Of a DNA stretch of 64,000 nucleotides, positions 32,048 through 41,000 are shown one piece after another. Source of the stretch: Chrysophaeum taylorii (lineage: Eukaryota; Sar; Pelagophyceae; Pelagomonadales; Pelagomonadaceae); NCBI GenBank assembly GCA_029834535.1, contig JAQMWT010000548.1, forward strand, positions 158,283 to 222,282, in the 5' to 3' direction. Below the pieces are notes generated by a model, which searched no databases, was not told where the DNA came from, and was given only the letters and a program-made list of their open reading frames with translations. The stretch's first letter is position 1; each line of letters begins with the position of its first letter. A program made the translations under genes and the position numbers.

Positions 32048-32304
32048 CGGACCAATATATTCTCTATCAAGAGATAGAGAGGCTGTCCTCCTCGGTAGGA
32101 CGCAGTAGGTGTGCAACAGCGGCAGTGTCTCTAACAACGTCAGTCCGATGTGGAGAGAGAGACAACTCAGTTAGTGTACGGAGTTTTCGCTTAAGAGCAT
32201 GTCTGGGTATGGTGATAAAGTGGGAATGAAGGGTCTAAGGATCGGGGAAATCCGGATTTTCTCCTTCTAGTCGCCGCCGCGTTTACGAAAAGAACGCCAC
32301 CCGA

Positions 32305-32620
32305 ATGTGGGCGACGAATAGATGGTTCCTCTGCTATGCCTCGGCATCGCCGATCGCGGGCTGGTGCATGCTCCACAGCAGGAGACGCGTCGCGTCTCTC
32401 CCGCAGACCACGACGACGCCGAGGCCGCCGAGTTTGGCCCGATCCTCCGCCACCTTCACAACGCCATTTTGCGCGCCATGGGCCCCAATCGCCTCTACGT
32501 CTGCGCCGTGGCCGAAACTTCGCCCCATTTCCACATGCTCCTCGTCCCGCGCAACTACGACGCCCAGGCCACGGGCTTGCTTTCTTTCACCCCTCGTCAA
32601 CTTAACGGACCTCAAAGAAG
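32305..32620 (+). pseudogene. HIT-family (histidine triad) protein fragment, frame-disrupted
   Basis: Two overlapping frames together resemble a small HIT nucleotide-binding protein. The first frame gives NRWFLCYASASPIAGWCMLH, like the HIT N-terminal strand region. The second gives AAEFGPILRHLHNAILRAMG and VAETSPHFHMLLVPRNYD, where HFHMLLVPR corresponds to the histidine-triad region. The frame change falls near 32,385-32,400 with no convincing intron (only an 18-bp GT-AG candidate that would not shift the frame). It is a pseudogene or an assembly indel. It lies just upstream of, and partly in frame with, the LCMT-like gene, which would otherwise appear as a HIT-methyltransferase fusion. Confidence 0.5.
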
Positions 32621-32738
32621 CTTCGGCGAACTACTCCGAATCTTTTATTCCTTCGTTCGAAACCAGAGGGAAAGGATGCGTCTCGCAGCAATGCTTTGCC
32701 GGTTACCCGGCAGGGCGTCGTTGTCGTCGCTGTCGGAG

Positions 32739-33742
32739 ATGAACGAAATCGGGAGAACCGCGTTCTTTGTAAACGAACTTCGATCTCGCGAAGCCCAGCG
32801 CGCGAATCCAAAGCTGTTCGACGACGTGTATTCGTCGCGATTTTCGACGGACGCGACGCGATCGATGGCCGAGGCCGTCACAGCCAAGTTTCCCTTCTTC
32901 CTCCTCTGGATGGGCGCCAGGACGCGCTATATCGACGACCGCGTGCGAGCAGGCATTCGCGCCGGCGCGACGCAGCTCGTGCTGCTGGGAAGCGGCCTCG
33001 ATTCGCGCGCCTTACGCTTCCCCCAACTGAAGACGTTCGAGGTAGACCAGCCGAGCGTCCTCGAGTACAAGCGCAAGGTTCTCCCCGAGCTCCCGTCCGA
33101 GCTGCTTGCCGTTCCGTATCCGCCGGGGTATGTTGGTGCCGACGTCCTCGGCGAGCTCGAGGCCAACAACGGCTTCGACAGGGCAAAGCCCACCATATTC
33201 ATCTGGGAAGGAAACAACATGTATGTGCACTCCCCCTTTTGGTTCTTGGGAACGTGGCTTAGGTATATGCAAAACGCGACGGCCTTCGCCTGTCTGCGCC
33301 CGCTCCTTCGCGATACCTCTGCCGCGATGGTCCTGATGGACACGCTCACCGCGCGCATCGCGAGACCCGACGGCCGCGTGGACACCGGCGACGCTGCCGT
33401 CGACTCTTGTCTCCAGAGCCTTATGGACACGCTCGGCGGCGGGAAAAACGTGCGTCTTTGATGGCAGCTGTCTATATATCTTCAAGCGGACATCACAAAA
33501 ACGCCACGGTAAAACAGGTGTGGATCGGCCCCTGGGATGTCGCGAGCACGGCCGACGACCTCGGCTTCGTGCTCCAGGACTCCACGGACGCCCTCGCTGT
33601 CATCGAAGACGTCTACGGCACGACAAACATCGCCGAGGACCTCCTCGACGGCGACCCGGGTATGGCCCACATTGTCACCACCATCACACGCGAGTACGTC
33701 CTGAGCGCAATTTGCAACATCGGATGGAAAGAACGAAAATAA
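32739..33742 (+). CDS. leucine carboxyl methyltransferase-like SAM-dependent methyltransferase
   Basis: Member of the LCMT/PPM superfamily. Two exons are inferred: 32739-33449 and 33518-33742, with a 68-bp GTGCGT...ACAG intron, giving 311 aa. Landmarks include GRTAFFVNELRSRE at the N-terminus, the SAM-binding loop QLVLLGSGLDSRALRF, and the acidic strand FEVDQPSVLEYKRK. TIFIWEGNNMYV follows, as in the EG(V/N) motif after the fourth strand, and the second exon contains IGPWDVASTADDLGF. The ATG choice is uncertain because the frame is open upstream into the HIT-like fragment. The substrate may be PP2A-like or a small molecule and cannot be told. The last codons lie in a 98-bp tandem duplication. 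Confidence 0.8.
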
Positions 33743-33923
33743 CCCCTACGCGACAAAGCCGCCGCAGAGTTCCCCAGTTGTGCTTGTATTAAGGTTGCGA
33801 GCATTTGATTCTTGCGTTGCAACACAAAGAACGAAAATAACCCCTACGCGACAAAGGCGCCGCAGAGTTCCCCAGTTGTGCTTGTATTAAGGTTGCGAGC
33901 ATTTGATTCTTGCGTTGCAACAC
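33728..33923 (+). repeat. 98-bp tandem duplication across the LCMT-like stop codon
   Basis: Two adjacent copies, 33728-33825 and 33826-33923, are nearly identical, differing at one noticed position (AAGCCGCCG versus AAGGCGCCG). The first copy contains the last codons and stop of the LCMT-like gene. The second lies downstream. The high identity implies a recent duplication. Confidence 0.85.
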
Positions 33924-34016
33924 TTGGTATTATCATTATTACGTAGGAAAGTGCTTAGGAAAGTGCTGCTGCGTGGCCCCATCGGCGACAGGAAGACTAC
34001 TACTGACTACAAAGCG

Positions 34017-34444
34017 ATGGAGGACGATGTGAGCGTACGCATTGCGTTTGCGGACCCGTCTCGCAGGCTGCTGTCAAGGCAGAGGCGGCAAGTATTGTCG
34101 CCGCTGCGCGCAAAGACCAAGAGGAACGGGCCAAGGCTCAGGAGGCGGCCAAGAATGCCAAAACGCCCGAGGAACTCCAGGCCTTGATCAACAGTAGGCT
34201 CAAGAGCAGCATGGCTGGTCGATCATCAGTCCTGTCGCAGCCAGCGGTGCCGCCGCCATCCGGGCCGGGCGCGAGCCCGATGGCCGGCGGCACGTCTGCG
34301 AGCATCAAGGCTGAGGCGGCAGCCGTCGTCGCGACGGCCCAACGAGAACGCAACGAGCGCATAGCCGCGCAAAAGGCCGTCAAGACCGCGTCGCCGGAGG
34401 AACTCCAAGCGATGATCAATGCGAGGCTGAGTAATCTCACATGA
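34017..34444 (+). CDS. small helical protein with a duplicated ELQALINSRL module
   Basis: Family not recognised. Two exons are inferred: 34017-34028 (only MEDD) and 34067-34444, with a 38-bp GTGAGC...CGCAG intron, giving 129 aa. The protein contains two copies of a roughly 40-residue Ala/Glu/Lys-rich helical module. The first has VKAEAASIVAAARKDQEERA and ends TPEELQALINSRL. The second has IKAEAAAVVATAQRERNERI and ends SPEELQAMINARL. They are joined by a Ser/Pro/Gly linker. The two modules being conserved in parallel argues for a real protein despite its size. Function and location are unknown. Confidence 0.6.
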
Positions 34445-35072
34445 GGTGATTCGCAAGATAATGACGTCGATCGTTGCTTCCTCGCACCCGTCATCGCTCG
34501 TTGTCCATTTTACATTCATCCTTGGCTTGATGCTTTTGAACCCGCTTTTATCGTCATCATCCATTTTTTCGGGAGACCTTATAATATTTTCCACACCCCT
34601 GCTTGCTCGCGTCTTGGCGAGGTCCATCCAACCACCACCCACATTTTGTTTTAGTGATGCGGTCGCCTCCGGTGCACCTGGTCCCAGTCGCCGCACTCCA
34701 CATGATCATCGTCATGGGGAGTATGTCATTGTCTTTTCAAAGAGATACGGGTTTAGGCGCCTCTCGGCCACGTCTGCTTTCCTCTCCTCACATTGGAATT
34801 GAAGAAAGAAAACGGCGCCCATGGCGCGTGCTGATTTTGCTTTGCTTATATTTTATTAATCATCGACCCACGGCGGCGCGCTTGCTTGGAGCTTCTCGTG
34901 GCGCCGGGCACTCCGGGAAACAACATCGGAGGCCGCAGCAGGTCAACGGCGCTATGGCCCAAGTTTGGGTGCGCAACCCGGCCTTATTATTATTTTTCCT
35001 AGTCTACAAAAAAAAAAAAAAAAGTTGTTGTTCAAGTTTGTGTGAAATGGGTGGTTCGGAGTGGCAATAGAT
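34445..35072. other. intergenic region upstream of phosphofructokinase
   Basis: No supported gene. An A-rich tract (15 A) lies at about 35,009-35,023, followed shortly by the PFK start, so the promoter of PFK must lie here. Confidence 0.35.
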
Positions 35073-36497
35073 ATGGGGTGGCGCTCGCGACGACGGTGCG
35101 GGCTGATCGTGGCGCTGTACCGCAGCAGCGCGTTGGTCATTCCGCGGGGGAGACCAGCCGTGTTGGGTCCTCCTCCCCTCCGGGCGACGACAGCGAGCGA
35201 GTCGCTTGACGTGGTCCGTCCGCGTTGCGTGGTGACCGACGTGGTGTCCGTGGCGAACCCGGCTCGCGGGCCGTACGTCGAGGACGACGAGGTGGTGCTC
35301 GCCAAGGCAGCCGTCCACCTGGGCGCGCGCGAGCGGGTGGTGGCGTACGTGCGAGCTGGCCCGAGGTCGCGGGTAAGCCTGGACGCTTCGGCGACGTGCG
35401 CCATCGTGACCTGCGGGGGGCTGTGCCCGGGCCTCAACGCCGTCGTGCAGGAGGTGGCGCGGTGCTTGTGGACGCAGTACGGCGTGCGGCGGGTATTGGG
35501 GGTGGAAGGGGGGTACGCGGGCCTCGTGGCCGGAAGGTTGCGATTGCTCGAGCCGCGCGAGTTGCGGGGGGTGTACGAGAAGGGCGGCACCATCCTGGGG
35601 ACCTCGCGCGGCCGCCGCGATCCGGGCGAGATGGTGAGAGTGCTCGAGGCTCACGGCGTGGACGCGCTCTTCGTCGTCGGCGGCGACGGGACGATTCGCG
35701 GCGCGAGAGCCATTTGCGACGCGCTCCCCGCGACGTCGGCGATCCGCGTCGTCGCAGTCCCCAAGACCATCGACAACGACATCCCGTTGATCGACCGTTC
35801 CTTCGGCTTTTTGACGGCCGTTGCCAAGGCGAAGGAGGCGATCGATACTGCCGTCATCGAAGCTCGGGCCTTTCCTCGCGGCGTCGGCGTCGTGCGTCTC
35901 ATGGGGCGCAACGCCGGCTTCCTCGCCGCGCACGCCGCTCTAGCGGCGCCGGGGGACGTCGACGCTGTCTTGTTGCCCGAGAAGGGCTTCGCCCTGGACC
36001 CCCTCCTCGACTATCTCGGTGATCGCCTCGCCCAAAACGACGCCGCCGTCGTCGTCGTCGCGGAAGGCGTCAACGCCCGCCTCCGGGCCGACGAAAGGGC
36101 CATCTCCGACGTTGGGCTCTGGTTGTGCGACAAGCTGAGGGATAGGTTTAAGGGGGCTGACGCGGTCGCCCTCAAGTACATCGACCCCTCCTACGCCGTT
36201 CGCGCCTGCGCCTCCAACGCGGCCGACACCATTCTCTGCTCGCGCCTCGCGACCAACGCCGTCCACGCCGCCGCGGCGGGCTTCACCGACTGCGCCGTCG
36301 GGACCATCAACGCCAAGTTCGCCCTCCTCCCGCTTTCCGACCTCGCGAGCCGCGCCTCGATCCTCGCCGTCACCGGCCGCCTCTACGCCGACCTCGTCAG
36401 ATCCACGGGCCAGCCCGAATTCTCTGACGGTGACCTCCTCTGCGACGACGCCGACCTCGAGACGCCGAGTGGGGGGTGCTTCGTCACCTACGATTAG
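35073..36497 (+). CDS. 6-phosphofructokinase, plant-type ATP-dependent clade
   Basis: Phosphorylates fructose-6-phosphate to fructose-1,6-bisphosphate in glycolysis. Single exon, 474 aa from the first ATG at 35073. Conserved segments include TCGGLCPGLNAVVQEVAR, GGTILGTSRG, FVVGGDGTIRGA, VPKTIDNDIPLID and MGRNAGFLAA. The GGDG and PKTIDND combination (Gly at the position equivalent to 104 and Lys at 124 of E. coli PFK) is typical of plant and protist ATP-PFKs rather than PPi-PFKs. The first 40 residues are basic with a hydrophobic run (GLIVALYRSSALVIP) and could be a targeting peptide. No intron was detected. The FBPase-2/PFK-2 gene at 61.5-63 kb makes the PFK regulator in other eukaryotes. Confidence 0.93.
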   Translation: MGWRSRRRCGLIVALYRSSALVIPRGRPAVLGPPPLRATTASESLDVVRPRCVVTDVVSVANPARGPYVEDDEVVLAKAAVHLGARERVVAYVRAGPRSRVSLDASATCAIVTCGGLCPGLNAVVQEVARCLWTQYGVRRVLGVEGGYAGLVAGRLRLLEPRELRGVYEKGGTILGTSRGRRDPGEMVRVLEAHGVDALFVVGGDGTIRGARAICDALPATSAIRVVAVPKTIDNDIPLIDRSFGFLTAVAKAKEAIDTAVIEARAFPRGVGVVRLMGRNAGFLAAHAALAAPGDVDAVLLPEKGFALDPLLDYLGDRLAQNDAAVVVVAEGVNARLRADERAISDVGLWLCDKLRDRFKGADAVALKYIDPSYAVRACASNAADTILCSRLATNAVHAAAAGFTDCAVGTINAKFALLPLSDLASRASILAVTGRLYADLVRSTGQPEFSDGDLLCDDADLETPSGGCFVTYD

Positions 36498-36569
36498 TTC
36501 TCCTTTTAGACCGAACCTAAACACCGCTCCGGATTAAATTCGGTTTGGGGCCAGTTATATTCCTGTAAT

Positions 36570-37460
36570 TTGAACTTTGCCAACACTCGAAAGCGCGATG
36601 GTTGGGCACCCAATGCCACGACTTGCCGCTGCTTCGACGAGGCGACGCGGGAGGCGGCCGAGGCAGCCGTCCTCTGCGGCTGGAACGGCTCCGGTGCACG
36701 GCAGGTCGGCCTCAAGAAGGACACGGCGTACATCTCGGCCTGGTTTCTCGTCCCCGTCTACTACGCCGAAGTGTCTCTCGTCGGGCCGGCAGGAGGTGTG
36801 CTTCGTGATTGGGGCATCAATAAGTTCTACCCGGATCTCGCCGACCAGGACGCCGCCCTCCAGGAGCTCAACGGCCTCATCCTACGCCAAGGCCCCTGGG
36901 GCCACCTCATCCTTTGCGAGCGAGCCCTCGCTCGTCCAACAGACGACATCATCGCCAAGTTTAACAAAAAGATCATCACGATCGTCAAGGTCGAGATCTG
37001 GAAGCAGACGTGGATGCACTCCACCACCTCCTACTGGATCGTGACCAGCGCGGCGCAATTCCCAAGCTTGCCCCCATCGCCACTCGCCTCGACAGGCTTG
37101 CCGTCCAGGCAACCGACGCCGAACGTACCTGCAAGCCCCACAATGTCATCCACGCCAAGGCCCGCAACTCCCTCCACGCCCGCACCGTTCACGTGCTCCT
37201 TTTCCCGTGCTCCTTTTCACGTACATCAACCCGTGCCTCCTGAATCACTGCACAGACGAACTCGACTATTTCTTCCTCCAATGCATCAGCGAGTATGCAC
37301 GAGAAGACACCACCAACGGCACCACCGGCGACACTCCTCCTGGTGCTGACGACGACGATGGGCCTGTAATCATCGATCTCCCCTCGACCGACTACCCCAT
37401 CGACGACCACAGAAGCAGCGGCCCTGAGTATTGGACAGTTTTAAACCGGTTAAAACCTTA
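36570..37460 (+). pseudogene. relic of a hAT-type transposase (C-terminal dimerisation region)
   Basis: Broken frames resembling the end of a hAT transposase. In frame 37,010 onward the segment LAPIATRLDRLAVQATDAER followed by NVIHAKARNSLHARTVHVLL and YINPCLLN fits the hATC pattern (xxAxER..., H.K.RN.L, then N.R/C.L). The preceding frame (36,570-37,020) is open and could be the catalytic part (VGPAGGVLRDWGINKFYPDL, then KKIITIVKVEIWKQTW). A frame change near 37,010-37,020, another near 37,205, and loss of the N-terminal zinc finger indicate decay. Assignment is by eye and moderate. Confidence 0.45.
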
Positions 37461-37685
37461 AAATCTGGATTAAACCATTGAAATTGTCGGTATTAAACTG
37501 TCAGGAGCACTACTTAGCAGTCGACCTTTAAGAACAAGTTCACAGGGGTAATAAGCATACGTGGCATATGACGTGGTGACGGTCCAAAACCAAAAAAGCC
37601 TGGTTTTAAGCAGGTTTAAAACCTTAAAATCTGGATTAAACTTTTGTCAGTATTATTAAAACTGTCAGGAGCACTACTACCTACA
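37434..37685 (+). repeat. two-copy direct repeat of about 85 bp
   Basis: AACCTTAAAATCTGGATTAAAC and TGTCAGGAGCACTACT recur at 37,455-37,515 and 37,620-37,680, about 165 bp apart and both AT-rich. They follow the hAT-like relic. A related GGATTAAAT motif at 36,531, before it, suggests they are subterminal repeats of the same element. Confidence 0.55.
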
Positions 37686-38077
37686 ACCCCTAACGCCTAT
37701 ATTCAACTATATGATTTTTATTTTCGAAGACTCCTCATGACGCGTGTCGCGGCGGCTGGGCTGGCTCCCTCTCTCGTCGTCGCATTGGAGATCCGTCCAT
37801 TCGGATCTTCTTTTCAGTATGATGCTTGCGATTCTATAATACAAACTCCACGCCGGGGTTGGTGGTGGTGGTTGTACTTATGGCCGATCTTCCGCTCCAG
37901 CGCGGTAGGGTGACGGCGTTAGGATGATACGAAATCAACGTGCTGACCAGTACGACTGGGTGTCTCGCCTCACTGCTTGCTTGTTCTTGCGACGTGCGGT
38001 GCCAGAACGAGGGACGTTAGCTCCAACGGCTCTTTCAGTTAGGACGACGGATATCGAGGGTGGTGGTGGTGGTGGCA
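37686..38077. other. intergenic region upstream of the coiled-coil gene
   Basis: No supported gene. Ends in a GGT/GGTGGT run just before the ATG at 38078. Confidence 0.35.
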
Positions 38078-41000
38078 ATGATGCGTCGTCGTTCCGTGAT
38101 GCGGGATGAAATGTATTTGTACGCTCGTGCCGCCGAGGAACAGGCAGTGCGCGCGCGGTGCGAGGCGACAGGGGCGTCGAGAGTGGCCGTCGCGTGCGTC
38201 CGCGCCGAGCGAACGACGGCGCTCGAGGAGGCAGCGGCGTCTTTGTCGCGCGCTCGCAAACGGTTGGCGTCTGCAACGGCGGAGCGGCAGGCGCTCAAGG
38301 CGTCCGCGCGGGCGCGGGTGGTGGAGGCCGAGGATGAGTGCAAGGCCTGGAAAGCCAAATTTGAGAACCTGCGGGCGCGACACGAGGCTCAGGCGCGAGA
38401 GGCCGAGCGCAAAGCACACGAGGCGGACGAGGCGCGGGTCCGCGAAGTCGAGGCGGCGCGCGAGGCGGAGGCGGCGCGGGTCCGCGAGTGCGAGAAGGCT
38501 CGCGACGCGGTTCGGGTTCGGCTCGAGGTCGTCACAACGGCGCGAGAGGCTGACAAGATTCGGCTCGAGGAGGTCGAAGCGGCACGCGAGGCAGACGAGG
38601 CTCGGTGGCGCAGGGAACTCGAGGACGCGAGGACCGCGACGCGCGTGGCGCTCGAGACCTCGGACGCGGCGCGTACCGAGGGAGAGGCGGCGGTGGCCAA
38701 GGCGACCAAGCTCGAGCACTGGGCGCGCGAGCTCCAGAGCGCTGCCTCGCAGGCGGATGCCGCGTCTCGAGCAGCCTTAAAGACCGAGCGAAACGCGCGG
38801 ATCGCACTCGAGCAGGACCTCGCCGACCTCGAGGCGAACGCGGCGACCGAGGTGCGGGCCCTTCGCGCGAGGGCCGACGAGGCGGAGAGGGACCTCGAAC
38901 GCGCGCGCGCGGAGGCTGCCGAGTGCCGAACGGAAACGGAAAGAGTGCGTCGGCGGAGGGCCGTCGGCGAGCACGCGACTCAGACCGATGCGCAACACGA
39001 CGAGACCCAGGCGTCGTTGCAGAGGCGCGTGGCTCGGGCCGAAGAGGAACGTCGCGAGGCCGACGCGGCGCGTGCCTCGGCAGTTGCTGATCTCGAGGCG
39101 ACGCGCGACTGGGCCGACGCGGAAATCGACGCGGCTCGCGCGGCTGCCGAGGACGCGCAGGCCTCGGCAGCTGCGGAAATCGAGGCCGTGCGGTCGCAGC
39201 TGGTGCAGCAGGTTGACGAGGCGCGGGCGTCGGTGCTCTTGGCTGAACGAAAAAAATTGACGCTGGCCGAGCAGCGTTATCGGGCTGCCGACGCCGCTCA
39301 TACCGCGGCGGCTGCCCAAGTTCGCGCGCTGCTCTCCGAATTGACGCAGGTCGAGGAGCGGTGTGAGGCGGCTGTTGCGGAGGCCTCGGTGCTGCGGCCG
39401 AAATTGGCGGACGTTGAGGAGCGGTGCGAGATGGCTGTTGTGGAAGCCTCGGCGCTGCGGCCAAAATTGTCTTCTGCCGAGGAGCGGCGCGCGGCGGCCG
39501 TCGCGGAGGCCTCGGCGCATCGATCCAAGGTGGCTTTGGCCGAGGAGCGCTGCGAGGTGCTGAATGCGGAGGTCTCGGAGCTACGGCGAAAGTTGGCGTT
39601 GGCCGAGCAGCGGCGCCGCGCGGCAGAAGACGCGCTCCAGGGGGTTCGAAAATCGGCAGGCGAGCAGCTCGTCGCCCATCGCGCAGAACTCGCGGACGTC
39701 GTCGCCAAATGCGACGAGGCACGGACACAAGCCCTACGGCACCAGGCAGAGCGGCGAGCCGCCGAGGAGGCACGGGAACAGCTGTCGCGGGACATCGCAG
39801 CGCACTTGGAGGAAGACCAGGAGCGGCGAGCGGTGGAGATGGTCCGTAACCGCGAGGCAACCACCCCAAGGCACGACCACGACGGGGTCGACGAGGAGCG
39901 CGGCCGGTTGGTTCGCGAGCTCGCGACCCTACGGGAGATTGCTGACCGTGATGCGGCTTCGCTGCTGCGCGAGCGAGACACGACCAACGAGCTGCGCACC
40001 GAGCTCGCCCGACGCCGCGCATCATCCGAGGAGCGCGAGCGGTTATTTCGCGAGCTACAAGAGACTGCGGACGGCGATGCGGCTTCGCTGCTACGCGAGC
40101 GAGATGCGGCCGATGAGCTGCGAGCTGAGCTCGTACGACACCGCGATGAGCACAAACTGCTGGTGAGAGAGCTGACGACCTCGCGAGAGACGGCTGATCG
40201 TGATGCGGCCGCGCTGCGACGCGAGCGAGACACGATCGACGAGCTGCGTGCCGAGCTCGAGCGACGGCGGGTATCGTCCGAGGAATGCGAGCGATTTGTT
40301 CGCGAGCTTGCGACCCTGCGAGAGATGGCTGATCGTGATGCAGCCGCGCTGCGACGCGAGAGAGACACGACCGACGAGCTGCGGGCAGAGCTCGCGCGAC
40401 GGCGTGCATCATCATCCGAGGAGCGCGAGCAATTGGTTCGCGAGCTTGCGGCTCTACGAGAGACGGCTGACCGTGATGCAGCCGCGCTGCGACGCGAGCA
40501 AGACACGGCCGACAAGATGCGCGCCGAGCTCGTAAAATACCGCACATCATCCGAGGAGCGCGAGCGGCTGGGTCGCGAGCTCGCGACCTTACGAGAAACG
40601 GCGGACAGCGATGCGGCTGCGCTTCTACGCGAGCAAGACGCGGCCGACGATTTGCGAGCTGAGCTCGCGCGCCGCCATGCATCATCTACGGAGCGCGAGC
40701 TGTTGGTTCGCGAGCTCGCGACCCTGCGAGAGACGGCGGAAAGCGATGCGGCTGCGCTGCTACGCGAGCGAGACGCGTCCGAAGAGTTGCGAGCTGAGCT
40801 CGTGAGACAGCGCGAGGAGCACGAACTGCTCGTAAGAGAGCTGGCGACTTCGCAAAAGACGGCTGATCGTGATGCGGCCGCGCTGCTGCGAGAGCAAGAC
40901 AAGACCGACGAGCTGCGGGCCGAGCTCGCGAAACACTGCGCATTATCCGAGGAGCGCGAGCGATTGGTTCGCAACCTTGCGACCCTGCGAGAGACGGCTG

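Noticed and set aside
32322-33461. HIT-methyltransferase fusion protein
   Set aside because: The single open frame joins a HIT-like fragment to an LCMT-like protein, but the HIT part is itself frame-broken and the linker is unconserved. Two adjacent genes are more likely.
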